Shown here piece after piece: positions 21,320 through 34,225 of a stretch of DNA of 64,000 nt. A program made the position numbers and the translations under genes. The stretch is taken from contig NC_077240.1 of NCBI RefSeq assembly GCF_947179165.1, positions 5,940,001-6,004,000 of the forward strand, written 5' to 3'. Each line of letters starts with the position of its first letter. Position 1 is the stretch's first letter. Below the pieces are notes generated by a model. The model searched no databases. It was not told the origin of the DNA and saw only the letters and a program-made list of their open reading frames with translations. The stretch comes from Solanum dulcamara. Lineage: Eukaryota > Streptophyta > Magnoliopsida > Solanales > Solanaceae.

Positions 21320-24300
21320 TTACCCCTTAAATCGGACAACAATGCACGAGATATCATCTTTACTTTCTCTGACCAATGCTTCGATTGCTAACTGCTTGGC
21401 TGCCTTCTCTGGATCTTTGACCTTCCTCACGATGTCAACTGCCTCTTGATTTGACATTACCTGGAGAAATCCACAATCAAAAGCAAGAAAAGGAAAAAGT
21501 GCACCTCAGAGTGCCAAAACAGAAGGATAGGAGATGTTTGGAGCTAATGGCACCTTCCATAGACCATCACTTGCAAGTATGAGAAGATCTGTATCCGCAT
21601 CAACGTCAGCATTTGTTACATCAGGATCAGAGCTCAAGTGTGATTTCAGGTTTTTGTCACCAAAAGCGCGAGATACGGCTAGTTGCCCATTCACTCTAGC
21701 AACATCTCCTGAGATTATATACATTTTAATAGGTATGTCACTAACAATCTCCAAATGCAACACTACTTGAGATGCCTTTTAAGTCAACATCAAATTAGCA
21801 AGGGTGGTAAAGGGTGAGTCTAATAACGCGTCTGCTTTAGGCCTCCAAAATGTTGAGGCCCCAAATTTTTAATGGTTAAGTTTATGATTTTTATTCACTT
21901 TAAACAATATTAAAAATTATAAAAAAGAAGGTACATATATATATGTAAAAAAAAGTGGGTTAACAAAAATCTTTCAATCACATAAAACCACGAAAAGACG
22001 CATTGGACAACTAATCCTGAACCCCGGTAACATGAGATGAAGTATCAAATTAATTAGAACAGAGAAATTAAACTAAATTTCATTGACTTTTATTAGAAGC
22101 ACAGAATTGGTACTATTCCACTTTATTAAGAATAAGTGAAGATAGACCATACATGCCTAAGAGTAAGGTTATGTATATGTATATGTATACGTATATGTAT
22201 GGACGAAGTTAAGACTTAAGGAACTTAATATATGCAATCCTTTTCAATTTGTATTACAATATACAGTGAAGAGAGACGAACAACAGTTTTATATCCATAG
22301 GAGTAAGTGAGAAGCACCTGGCATGTTTGAGACAAAACCACCTCTATTTTCAATGTCATCTCGCTCGGTGTTTGGTTCATGATCAATTGACAGCTGGATG
22401 GCCTGACCCCTCCTAGAAAGCACTGCTCTTGAATCCCCAACATTTGCTACCCATAGCTTATGACTATTTATAAGAATTGCAGTCACAGCAGTGGAGCCAC
22501 CTCTTCCAAGATCAGGAGTGTGTGAAAGAATAGCCTGATCTGTTCTCTCATATGCTTTTAAGATTGCCCTATGAGGGTCATTCCGAAAATTCTCCTAGAA
22601 ATTTTTAACATAAAAGGTGAGAGAAATCCCAAGTAAACCCCGCCCCCTAACACCAAAGAGGAAAACAATAAACAGACAATTTATTAAAGAAATAAAACAG
22701 CCCAAGATTAAATTATCATGCATTTGATGTAAAAAGGAATTTCTTAGATTGGTTAGCAGTAATGTGTTAGGACTTTGTTTTTTGGCATGGTACACTTATA
22801 TCGAACTTGATCAACATCTCTACTAGCATTGTGTGTTGATCTCTAAAAGAATCTTCACTATATGTGTGTGTGTGTTGGTTGGGGGGGGGGGGGGGGGCGA
22901 CGGAAGCATGTGTTAAATATGTTTTGATGAAAATCGATAACATAGCCATCATTACTTGCACCCAAAGTAAATTGTCTTACTAAAACCACAATGATCCTCA
23001 AGGAGCAGAGACGTTTAATTTGCAGAGGTTCCTAAACCCACAATATACCTCATTTAAGATATTGGAAAACAAATGCTTTTGTAAATAGGCAGGCACACTA
23101 TCTCCCAAATGCCCATCATAAATAGCAAAAAGTCCTAGCTCATGTCCATGCAACTGGACAAATTTAGAAACATGGTAATCCTCCATGGGATGATTAGCTT
23201 TCCCTTTAACCAGGCTGAAGCCATACTTGGTAGGCCCTTGATTGCTTCTTCCTTTCCCCGAGCTACATGATGACCGTCCTCCTGCAAGCTAAAGGAAAAA
23301 TGATACTTCAGCTTTGTGATCAACCCAGTCAAATATACAATGCAGACAGCCCATAAACTGAGATTAAATGCTCACCCCCAAAAAATTTACTAAAGAAAAA
23401 ATCATTGCAAACTTTTGGAGAGGCGGTGATGAAGACAAAAGAAAGCTTCACTGGATATTTTTTGATACTATGTACCTACCTATTCAGGAAGGGGCTTTGT
23501 TATGGAAGTAAACTCTTGGAATCAATCATCGAGCTCGTAAAAAGAAGATCAATGGAAGACCAATCATGGAAAATATTGGCAGTAATCCACTGCGGGGAGG
23601 GGGGGTAAAGAGCAATGCTACATGTCCCAATTAAACCAAGGATAGGATGCTCTATATATCAGGAAATTACACTCCATAAATACACTCATTGCGAAAATTG
23701 TAAGCATGCTGTAGGACAAAGCAAGGCATTTTAGGAGGCCAACAAAGAAGAGAAATCAACAGCTTAAGGGTGTGTTTTGTATGGAGGGAAACACTTCTCA
23801 GAAAATGTTTTCTTATTTTTCCATGTTTGGTTAGACAAAAAATTTGAAAAACATTTTCTCTAGGAAAACAATTACCTTAAAAATGACTGCTTTAATGGAA
23901 GTAGGGAAAACAAGTTCTATAAGTGACATTCTATGTTTATTGTATCCTCTCATCCACCCAACGCTCCCAACCCCTTGACAATCCCACACCCCACCCCCTC
24001 CCACCCTTATAGTTTTTGGCTAGATTACTTTGCTTACTTACCGAACAATAGAAAATAAGTAAGAAGCTAACTTGTTTTCCAAGAAAACATTTGCTTGGAA
24101 TTCTCCTTCATACAAAACACACCCTTAAGTCCCAAGGGTTGAAGTGCACATAAGCTAGGCCGGACACCATATTATTCAAAAAAAAGATATCAAAATAAAT
24201 TAGAAAATCCTCACTCTTCCCTGTCCCTCCCCCGCTAGGATAGACAGAGAAATTTACTCCCAAATGAGGAAAATAGTTCAATAAGACCCTGCATACTTTA

Positions 24301-24658
24301 GCTAAGGACTCTATACACTGACAATGAATCTTTACACAATTAGTGTAATTTAATCTATTATAGCATGCTACTAACGTTTATTTCAGGTTACCAATCAATG
24401 TTTATCCTTTTAAACGACATGATTGTTTAAATACTTTTTACGCTGCCAGTGCACATAACTTAAACTCTTAAACTAAAACCCTCAAATACTTCCATCTGAA
24501 AAGCTAAAGGACCCTTGATCATCGGCTTAAAATAACAGTGCTAAACAATAGGGAAAATAAATATTCATGGAGCAAAACCTAAGAGATCCCAAAAGTTTTA
24601 GCTGCCAATTACAGCTCACCTTTGAGAACTTTGAATTGAAGCAGCATAAATTATCCAT
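21320..24658 (-). CDS. protein phosphatase 2C (clade F-like), five coding exons
   Basis: Minus-strand coding exons: 24658-24620, 23288-23049, 22594-22318, 21708-21554 and 21460-21320, giving 283 aa with all phases matching. The first exon is only 13 codons (MDNLCCFNSK...). The protein is a single PP2C domain: KANHPMEDYHV, YDGH (Asp71, metal ligand), GGSTAVTAI, VANVGDSRAVL (Asp147), QLAVSRAFGD, LASDGLWK (Asp232) and SKDDISCIVV (Asp272/273). PP2Cs are Mg/Mn-dependent Ser/Thr phosphatases. The N terminus and compact size resemble Arabidopsis PAPP2C-type members. A likely 5' UTR intron has its donor at about 24884 (GGATCG|GTGAG). Intron 1 contains a MITE (23768-24124) and intron 2 a run of 17 G on the + strand. 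Substrate is unknown. Confidence 0.93.
22881..22897. repeat. G17 homopolymer in PP2C intron 2
   Basis: Seventeen consecutive G on the + strand, so C in the transcript, following a (TG)n-like stretch. It is unstable by nature, and its exact length may be an assembly estimate. Confidence 0.9.
23768..24124. mobile_element. MITE in PP2C intron 1
   Basis: The ends are inverted repeats starting GGGTGTGTTTTGTATG, 16 bp perfect and longer with mismatches, and the element is 357 bp. TTAA lies on both sides (23764-23767 and 24125-24128). Inner sequences 'gaaaatgttttc' and 'gaaaacatttgc' continue the inverted symmetry. The superfamily is not certain; TTAA is also compatible with a 3-bp TWA-type target plus one base. 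Confidence 0.85.
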
Positions 24659-25092
24659 ATAATTCAGTCACTCCTCAGCTGCCTCCTATAGTAAGCAACG
24701 TGTACCATAACCCCCTCCTAAAAATCCTGATATTCACGACCACCTGAAACATCAAAAAGACAGAATCTTGATCGTCAAATAAATTTTAAAAATCAAAATA
24801 TATCCACGAATCCATTTTTTTTCAAGATTCACCAAATTCTTGAAAAATCAAGATTTGGGTATTGCAAAAGAATGATCTACTCACCGATCCACCGGTCAAC
24901 AAAACTCCAAAGATACAAAGATCAATAAGATTTGACTTTTGGCTTAAACATAAATTAAATATACATGAGATCAAACAGAACCAAAAATCAGAGATTTAAA
25001 GAAGAAAAGGTAGAAGCTTGAAGAATTATTTTAGGAGTTTAATGGAGTTTGGGAGAGAAAAAGATTTGGATTCGCTGTGGGTGTAGGGGAGA
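24659..25092 (-). promoter_or_regulatory. PP2C 5' UTR and promoter region
   Basis: On the minus strand this stretch reads as leader sequence, with a donor-like GGATCG|GTGAG at about 24884 and pyrimidine-rich tracts before the ATG at 24658. The transcription start probably lies near 25000-25080. Exact sites are inferred. Confidence 0.4.
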
Positions 25093-25365
25093 ATGGCTGT
25101 CAAGAAAAGGCTTTTGCTTTGGGTTTTGGGGCTTCCCTTATTGACTTTGTTGCCTTTTATGTATTTCTTTAATTGTGTTTGTACTAATGTTACAGCCAGT
25201 CAGAGGGGACTACTTGTTTTTTTCGTTCTTCTTACAGCTGTTTCCTCTTTGATTCTTCTTCTATACTTCCTCTGTCTATGTTCCTTTTTATACGGTTTTA
25301 AAAAAATCATAAATAATAAAAATATTTTTAATAATTTACTCTCTCCGTTTCTATTTATTTATTAA
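25093..25365 (+). CDS. possible small membrane protein, 90 aa
   Basis: An ATG-started frame of 90 codons lies head-to-head with the PP2C gene. It is very hydrophobic, with two leucine/phenylalanine-rich stretches (about residues 7-28 and 39-65) separated by a short Cys/Thr-containing loop. The last 25 codons run into AT-rich non-coding-looking sequence. I do not recognise a family. It could be a real short gene sharing a bidirectional promoter, or a chance frame in T-rich DNA. Confidence 0.25.
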   Translation: MAVKKRLLLWVLGLPLLTLLPFMYFFNCVCTNVTASQRGLLVFFVLLTAVSSLILLLYFLCLCSFLYGFKKIINNKNIFNNLLSPFLFIY

Positions 25366-26773
25366 ATATTTTTTAATTTGATTTTTCTTTTTACTTGTTG
25401 AATTTGAGAAATCAAGAAAGTATATTTTTTTTCTTTCTATTATACCCTCAATTTATTAATATTGAGTTAATGTCTTTGAAAAATATAATAAATAAATATG
25501 TTTAAAACTCTATCAATTAATAGGAGTAAAACCGTAAACTCACTATAACATTCATTATTTTCTTAATAGGTATATCAAGTCAAAATTTGACAAGTAAATA
25601 AGAATAGAGGGAGTATCTTTTAATAATTCTTAATACATTTTATTTATGTGCCTTCTTTATTAATATCAAATTAACAATTAAGGAACTTTTAAAAATTGTA
25701 AGATATATATTTTTTCAAAAGATAAAATAGAGAAAAATTAATTAATTTTATCTTAATTTTATTAATTAACAATTAATTTGAAACGTATATTTTTAATACT
25801 ATCACCAAGTAATATGAGACAGAAGGGGTATTTCTATTTCTAAAAATGAAAAGATTTGAGGGTCATTTGATAGTTGATTTACATGTGAGTTATGCGTGCG
25901 TTAAATTTTGCATAATTAATACTATATTTGATAGTTAATTAGAAGGTAAATTAATTATATATAAAATTAAAATGGTGTTTGATTATAATTTAGAAACTAG
26001 TATAATTAATACATGTATAATTTATGAGAAGTTTTATGTATTATTTAATGAAAGATAGAAGATGAAATAATTAAGAGGAAATTTCACAAATATCTGTTAT
26101 TAGTACTTAATTATGCTCCTTAGCTATAGTTGTCTAATTACGCTCCATGGATATAGTTTCATTTCCTATGGATATCTCTGTTTGTATATTTCGCTTGTCA
26201 ATATACAAACATGGTAAGTATATACAATTTTCGTATTTATACATTTAGGAATTTTCAAAACACCGTTTGTATATTTTGCTTGCCAATATACAAACAGGGT
26301 AAGTATATAGAAATTTTGTATTTATACATTTAAGAAATTTTCAAAACTTATACAAATCAAGATCGGTGAGTTCGTTCGGCCGTGTCAGCTATCATGTATC
26401 AATAAATCATATACAAATAGGATAATTATAAATAAATTTTGAATTTATACAATTATGAATAACTTATACAAATCAAACAAACCGCATACAAATAACTAGG
26501 ATAAGCATATACAAATTCTGTATTTATACAATTAGGAATCAAATTATACAAATTAAATAGCAAAATTGATTAAATTGTAGTCGAGTTTAATTATAAATCG
26601 AAATTATAGCTTAAGTTATAATAACCATTAAATGTTTGCCATTTTGCGTAATTTCTCCAATAATTAATATATGTATAACTAATTCTTGCATAAAATAGTA
26701 CATAAATTTACTCATAATTAATCTCTACATTACTAATATTTACATGACTCTAACCAACTGCCAAACAACTTAC
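25366..26773. other. AT-rich intergenic sequence
   Basis: No gene is seen. Repeated motifs such as 'tttgtatattt(t)cgcttg..caatatacaaacagg.taagtatata' near 26170-26310 suggest a degenerate dispersed repeat. Confidence 0.4.
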
Positions 26774-27168
26774 AGCTTGTTTTGATGGTAGTTTTCCATG
26801 GTATGATATGGTATGGTTAGTAAGAGAACCATGTTTGTTTTGATTGTTTATTTAATTGCATGATATGGTATGGTTTTGTTTGGTTTCATGGTTTTGTAAT
26901 CATGAAAACTCTCAATTTTTGAAACCACCAATTTGGTGGTATCCCATTGTTTACTTAATTTTAAATAATTTTAATTTATCTTTAATTAAGTGCATTTTCG
27001 TAAATTTATCAGTGACTATATAGTACCATATAATCAAATTAAACATCAAAATTATCATTAAATAACAATAAACCATACAATCTATCTAAACATGTAATAC
27101 AATATCATATCATAACATACAATACCGTATGTTATGAAATTATGAGATGTCACCGTCGAAACAGAATG
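26774..27168. mobile_element. MITE-like element with imperfect TIRs
   Basis: The left end 'cttgttttgatggta' is an imperfect inverted copy of the right end 'caccgtcgaaacagaatg'. Next to the ends lie the 'atggtatgatatggtatgg' and 'ataacatacaataccgtatg' blocks in opposite orientation. Length is about 390 bp with no coding capacity. Confidence 0.55.
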
Positions 27169-28533
27169 TTAAGGGATAAAATCTGAATGAAAAAGGGAAG
27201 TTTAAGGAATTAGTACTAATATAAATTAATTTGTTAACAGAAAAAGTAGTACTAAAAGAACTGATCATCAAAACTTGAGACCATGTTCTTTGGTCAGCAC
27301 TTTGTACTTTTTAAATTTAATCTGGTTCAATTTAATAAAACCTTGCTTTTCAATTCTTCAATTATCACCAGTTTTGCCCACTACTCTTCCCCCCAAAAAA
27401 ATCATGAACTTTTATTTTAAGGATTAATGATAGTAATAATAATAACTTCATTCTTGCCATAGTAAAACAAAAATGTACTTCGTATTTTAAACAACTTAAG
27501 AGAACTTGAAGCTTTTTCTTATTTCTTCTATTTTTTTATTCCTTTTCTTTTTCTTATACTTCCTCCGTTCAATAATAATTATCTATTATTGATTTGATAC
27601 AGATTAAGAAGCCTTAAATGATAGGAAAATTTTATCAAACCATCCTTATTAAATACAAGTCATATAAATATTTAAAAATAATAATATTTAATAGTAAAAA
27701 TAAAATAGATATATTATCATAAATTATTTATTAATTTTATAAACTTAACAAACATTATTAAACATCCCAAAATAATATATTTGATAAATAAAATGAACGG
27801 ATGAAGTTTCTTTTTGTAAAGCTCTCGCCTCTCTGTCGTCAAAAGCAAAATTGGCATCTGCAGTTCACGTGATATGATGAGTTTCCCAAAATTTACCAAT
27901 AATGTCCAAGCAAATTACTCACTTCGATGAAAATGTGGGGCAAATAAAGTCAAAAGAATAATTGTTTTTTCAATTGATCGTTATTTTTATTTTTTCTTAC
28001 TACAGGGCACAGGCTATAGAATTAGATATGAGAAATAAAATTTTGGGTGTTGAGTTAAGGAATATTTAATTGATTGTATTAACATCAGTAATTGTTTGGC
28101 TGGGCCTGGTAGCATAAGCTTACATACAATGCATAATAATATATTACTTGATTGACGAAATTAAATAATATCAACATTAAATTTAATAGGGGACCAAACC
28201 AAACGGACCTAAGTTTTTCCATGTTGAGGAGGACAAATGAAAACAATCAGGTAGACCAAATGCCTCAATAAGTTCAACAATGCGTATATACTACTATTAA
28301 GTATTAACATTGACATAGTTAAAATTACACCACATGATAATGAGACAAGACTGAGTCCAGCTTCCCGTGTCCCTCCGTAACTTATGTATCCATATTTTTT
28401 CCAACAAACGTGTAGAAGAGGAGGATTCAAAATTTAAAGTGTATGAATTTTTTGAATGAAGTCATTGAATATTTATAAGTATATACAGAAAACGTAAGAA
28501 AAAAATATTAGATTCAAATCAACCGGCATATAA

Positions 28534-28535
<2 letters not shown>
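27169..28535. other. AT-rich intergenic sequence
   Basis: No supported gene or bounded element is visible. Open frames are short and of low complexity. Confidence 0.4.

Positions 28536-28596
<61 letters not shown>
28536..28596. repeat. (TA)n microsatellite, about 30 units
   Basis: An uninterrupted alternating TA run of about 61 bases. Confidence 0.95.
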
Positions 28597-28599
<3 letters not shown>

Positions 28600-29202
28600 G
28601 TTGAATGAATGGTCAAGCAGTGAAAGGAGGGCCCTGGGGCCTGGGCTGTCTCAACGCGCATTGCAGACACAATCTTTTTGTGAACTAAATTCAATTCTAT
28701 TAGGAAGACCATTGACTATTCAATTGGGTATTAATGACTTCATATCATGCCTTACACACCATATCTTATGAATGATTTTTCACATTTATGAAATTGAAGT
28801 CTATATACGTACAAATACACAAAGGAAACAGTCCAACAACCAATAGATGCCCAAGAGTTCTATTCTCATCCTTAACATAACTTAAGATGACAAGTTTCAC
28901 GCTTGTTTTTTTGATGTGCCAAAAATTTGTGCTTAGTCAAACATTGCTATATAAAACGAAAATGAATAGAATATTTTATAGTTACGCATTTCATACTTCC
29001 CTGTTAACTATGTTAAAAAAATCACAAATATCATAGAAGATTTCTTCCCATCCCAATTTTTTTTTCATTTGACTTATTCTCTTATGGCATTCATGAAAAT
29101 AATCAGAGAAAATTGAGTGCATTGATTTTCCAAACAATTCCGTAAAAAGAGACTAGAACAAAAATAGTATAGAATTGGAACTTACGAAGTTCATATAAAA
29201 AA

Positions 29203-29368
29203 GGCAGGCCGGTGCACTAAAGCTTCCGCTATGCATAGGGTCCGACCACAAGGGTCTATTGTACGCAACCTTACCTTGCATTTCTGCTAAAGGTTGTTTT
29301 CTATGTTTGAACTCGTGACCTCCTAATCATATGACAGCAACTTTGCCAGTTACTCCAAGGCTCCCCTT
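29203..29368 (-). mobile_element. tRNA-derived SINE
   Basis: On the minus strand it reads 'gagccttggagtaactggc' (A-box-like), 'ggaggtcacgagttcaaac' (B box, GGTTCRANNCC type), 'gtacaatagacccttgtggtc' and 'tgcaccggcctgcctttttt'. This is the full layout of a Solanaceae SINE ending in a T-rich tail. It belongs to the same family as the truncated copy at 10250. The target-site duplication is not clear. Confidence 0.85.
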
Positions 29369-30774
29369 CGATTAATATAATGATTAATAATTTTTCAAAA
29401 TCTTTCGTTTTAGTTTCAAGCTAAAAGGAGGCAAAGAAAAGGTATCATTTGGTAAATCTTGTGGATTGAAATAACTTTCTTTGAACTGAAATGTCTTTAA
29501 ATATTTTTTTATTAAGCATAGGAGGGCTTTAAATAGCCAACTTAAAATAAAAATCTGACATAATTTAAATTTAAAATATCTCAACAAACTAATCTATCTA
29601 ACAGAAATTTAAAATTCAAATTATTTAAACTTAAGCAACTTATTAAGCTGAAAATTACTGCAGTAACTAAAGTAAAATTCAACACTCATCCTTATTCTCA
29701 GCCTAGAGATTCAAGGAAGAAACTGACAATTTTCAATTTTTGGATCACAGCTTTCAAATGAAGAAGATAAAGAGGAAAAATGGATCATTATACCTGAAAA
29801 TTGATTATTTTTCAATTTCATTTTAATTATTGGCTGAATATTGAAAGGCGAATAAGAAACGGAAAATTTCATAAATAACATGATTAGAACCCGTTTCGTA
29901 AAATATAGTGAGATTGTGCTTTTCTTTTTTTTTAAAATGTTAGCAGCATTTTGATTTCAAAACGTAGCAAAATATTGTATCCGCATGCATATAATATCTC
30001 ATCCTAACTGGATTCGTGTGGACATAGTATCTAATTGTCTATGTATGTGTGACAACAATACATGTATTTTCAAAGCAGAAGCTAGAGATGTATTGTATAT
30101 ATGTTAAGATATTAAATTGTATATGTGATCTTTAGGATCTAATATATATGTTTCAAACTGTATACACACAACATCGGCTAACTGTATGTGAAAAGGTATG
30201 TACAATATTTGTTGTATGTATTCAACGATCTCCGATGAAGCAACGTCAATTTTCCGACAGCCAACTCAAACACTGATGCTTCAACGGGTGAGGTTGGAAT
30301 GGACAATGACAAGTAGGGTCTTTAAATATACAAATATATGTTTAGTGTATATATATACTATAAAATTATAAGAGTTCACTATATTTCATAATTATTTTGA
30401 AGGATCACTATAGAAAATGACATGGGAGTCTAATACGCTGCATCAGATGAGGGAAGGGAAAGGCCGATTTCCCAGGCCCTAATTATTTCTAGAAGTGAGC
30501 CGTCTCCATGGGCCTTATGGTTGGTCTGTAAACTGAGCTCCCAACAAAAACGATCAGTCAAACTAAAATAAATGTTGTTTTTCCTATTCTGGAAAAAACT
30601 CTTCGCCCTCCAATTTTGAACGAAGTACGATGTACTCCATTTCGGTATAAACCATGAAGATTTGAATTTGAATGGTTTAGATATTAGACTATTAAGTATA
30701 TTGTTTTTATTAAGATTTACGAATTTAATGGGTATAAGATCTAGAACAAAATATTATTATCATCAAGAGGTATT
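29369..30774. other. AT-rich intergenic sequence
   Basis: I see no gene or bounded repeat here. Confidence 0.35.
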
Positions 30775-31435
30775 TTTGTGTGGATTATATTCACCATCAC
30801 TTTATCCACAATCACCAACCACTTCTATCAACCACTTCTACCATCAAAACAACCATCACCATTACCGTCATCTACCACTAACCACATGTGTCATTACAAC
30901 CACCACCGTTACTAATTATCTATCTCCTCCATCATTATGATTATATGCATTGCCACTATTACCATCGTCTCTATAGCCGCTGCGATGTAGCTGATGGCAC
31001 CTACACCATCACTATCATCACTATAGTCAATTTCTACTACTAATAACTCCGACGTCACAACTAACACCGCTGTCAACTATCATCATGCATTCTTCTGTGA
31101 CCACCACATCCATTATTACTATCAGGCACTACCATCACTGTGGTCAATCTCTACTACCAACCACCTCTATCATCATAATTAGCACCGCCACCAATTATCA
31201 CAAACACATCACCAATCAGCCCACATCCTTAAGTCACCACCACCAACTACTAACATCAATCAACTTCATCATTACAACCGTCAATATTACTACCAATCGC
31301 CAATATTATGATAGTCATCTCAACACCAATCATCTCCACGATCATAACTATCACCATTATCATTACTAACTACTAACAACAACTATTACCATCACCATCA
31401 GGCCATCACTATAAACTATCTCTATCATCACAAAC
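30775..31435. repeat. degenerate CAT/CAC/ACC-rich low-complexity tract
   Basis: About 660 bp dominated by imperfect 'accatcac', 'ccaccac' and 'atcattac' words. It gives His/Thr/Ser-rich open frames (for example 31085-31369) that are products of base composition, not a recognisable protein. Confidence 0.8.
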
Positions 31436-31820
31436 AAGTATAAATTTGTCATAATTTTAATCAAATAATAATTTTATTTTATTATTTTTTTAAAATTAAT
31501 TTTTATTTAATTTGTATATTTATTATGTACATATAAATAGATTATGTATATTCAGATGAAAAACAAACGGTTTGAATCATTCAATGTTCAGATCTAGAGA
31601 TAACATATCAGTCATTCAAATGTGCATTCAGTTTCAAATATTTTAATCTTAATGAAAATAAATAAGGCCTAAATAGCTACCGTTACACCTAACAAATCAC
31701 ATTCTAAAATGACAGAGAGAAAAAAAAAGAAAATATTTTAAATTTTAGTCACAGATCAAATAAATGGACCAAAAAAAGTCTTCAAGATTATAAGATATAT
31801 AAAGGAAATGTATGTTCTAT
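31436..31820. other. AT-rich intergenic sequence
   Basis: I see no gene or bounded repeat here. Confidence 0.35.
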
Positions 31821-32071
31821 AGCCTGTTTGGATTGACTTATTTTTAAGCAGCTTATAAGTTGAAAATTGCTTATAAGTTAAAAGTAGGTGCAAGCCAAGT
31901 TTTTTTTTTTGACTTATAAATTGTTTTCAACTTATAAACTGCTTAAAATAAGTTCATCCAAATAAACCCAACTATTTATTGGAGCTTATTTTAAGCACAA
32001 AATGACTTTAAGTTGGCCAACCAAATACTAAAAAAAAACTGAAAACAGCTTATAAGTCAATCCAAACGGCC
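31821..32071. mobile_element. MITE, about 250 bp
   Basis: The left end 'gcctgtttggattgacttat' is the inverse of the right end 'ataagtcaatccaaacggcc'. The interior is made of 'cttataagtt' and 'aacttataag' motifs in mirror order. This is a very common Solanaceae MITE type. Confidence 0.85.
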
Positions 32072-34225
32072 TCCTACTTTATGAATTATCTAAAACTAAG
32101 ACTCTCTTTAAATCTTTTTATATTTTATAAGATATTAGAGTTTGTGTCAATATGGGCTCAATATATGCTATTTTTTTTAATTTATGTGATATAATAGCAT
32201 TGTAATATTAATAAAACTTATGAATCAGCTTATAACACATAATATATCACGAACAAAATAAAAATAGTAGTAAAACTTATGTTTTACTGATACATTTTGT
32301 GTTTGACTTGTATCAACTAGCGATGTATCATGAAAAAGACTTATGTATCAAATCGCGATATATCAGCATTATTCCTATGTATCAGAAGAGGATTTTTAAA
32401 ACTTTTACCAATGATAAGAAATAATTAAAAATATAAAAATATAAAGTGTGTAATTTGATAATTTTTCCATAAAATAACACGTAACAATCACACAAACAGA
32501 GAGTTAAGGATATATATATGCAGGTGGGTCCCGCATAAAATGACTTGTCTTGAGAAGATGCCTTTAATTTCACCACGTAGCAGGTAGCCCCATGATTGAT
32601 GAGATAAACATAGGGGCATTTTGGACAAGGAGTACAGATATTTATATTAATTATAGCTATAATGAGATTTCTTTTTCAGCCAATTATGATACTCTAATTT
32701 TAGCTATGGCGACAATGATAATTGAGTGAAAGCCTTTTTTTTTTTTTTTTTTGAGTCCATAAAAAGCAACTTTGCAAGCACACAAGTTGACCACCTTCTA
32801 TGTGCTAATACTGTGTGTTGTGGTTTTACTAAAAGCACAGATATTGACCACCTTTTGTATGCTCTACTGTGTCTGTGTTGTAGACTCTTATTATAAATAG
32901 TAATTTCATAAAATTTTATCTGTATCTAACTAAATAGTCATTAGTCAAATATAAAATAAGGTAAAGTTACATATCAATTAAGTGATAAACTTGTGAGTCA
33001 TTAGTCAAATAAAAAATAAGGTAAAGTTACATATCAATTAAGTGATAAACTTGTGTATGAAAGACACATGTTACCTTTATTAAATGGGTGTAAATACATG
33101 ATAAATTTTAATCGAAATAAAACTTATTCAATTGGAAACTTAATATATAGTTTGCTTGGTCAAACTTTTGAGAAATTTTAATTTTATTTTTATTTTTATT
33201 TCTTGAGAAATGCTCTTTTTTTATTTAAAAAATGAGGTATTTGGTTAATTTTTTAAAAGAAAAAAAAATGTTTTTTGAAAATAAATAAGTTATTTTCAAA
33301 AGCTAATTTTTTTTTCAAAAGTATATTTTTGAAAAAAACTTTGAGTAAAACTACACAACTTTTGAAAAGTTTGACCACACTAGGGCTCGTTTGGATATGA
33401 CAATTTCAAATCAACCTACAATTCAGATTTCCGTAATTATATTTTTTCTTATAAACATGAACATTCCTATCATTTGTGAAGATTATCAAAACTTATTCAA
33501 TTCTTATACAAATCTATCAGATAAGCAAATTATAATCACAAATAAGATATTTTTTTATTCTTTTTATAAATAAATTTTTACGATACGTGTTATTACGAAC
33601 TTTCAGATACATATAATTTTAAAAAATATACATGTCAATATACTATCAATTATAGGAACTAGCTATTCTTTGATAAATTTTTCTCACTTGCCAATGATAC
33701 AAATAATGTTTTCGCGTTGATCACGTATTTTTTAAAATTATATATATAGTATCAAATTACAGATTAATGTTTATATTTAAATTCGAAATTGTTGGAGAGT
33801 TTGAGATTTGAAATCATGATTTAAATTTAAAATTAATTTTTTTTGTAAATTTATTAAATAAATGTTAATTTGAAATTAAAATTTAAAATCAGTCTCTCAA
33901 ATCTTATTGACTAAAGTTTAGTAATTATTATTTGAAAAATATTTTTTAAAATTAATTAATTAAACACAAAATACTTCTGATAGAAACACTTTTTCAAAAA
34001 TAAATTAATTTTAAGAAGGCAAGATCATATCAATCTAGGGAAGATGACTCGAGAGAATGAAAAATTGAGCTTCCCACGTGTTCTGTACAGTTGTTCCCCT
34101 TCATCCACGTGCGCCTCCTCCAAACCCTCCCCGTCTCCTTCTTCACTCTATTTGAACAAACATTTCGTATCAGTTCAGTCAAAGCTACATTTTTCTTCAA
34201 TCGCCATTTTTTGTTAGACGTAGCA
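32072..34225. other. AT-rich intergenic sequence with a second repeat-family copy
   Basis: About 32280-32480 matches the element end seen at about 18.6 kb. A T-homopolymer occurs near 32735-32752 and a 60-bp tandem duplication at 32941-33060. The last few hundred bases should hold the promoter and 5' UTR of the gene starting at 34226. Confidence 0.45.
32941..33060. repeat. perfectly spaced 60-bp tandem duplication
   Basis: Positions 32941-33000 and 33001-33060 are direct copies starting 'ttagtcaaat', differing at one early base (t/a) and in the last few bases. The similarity points to a recent replication slippage. Confidence 0.95.

Noticed and set aside
28473..28712. Frame with a Tyr-Ile repeat
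   Set aside because: Translation of the (TA)n microsatellite.
30662..31369. His/Thr/Ser-rich frames
   Set aside because: Products of CAT/CAC-rich low-complexity DNA.
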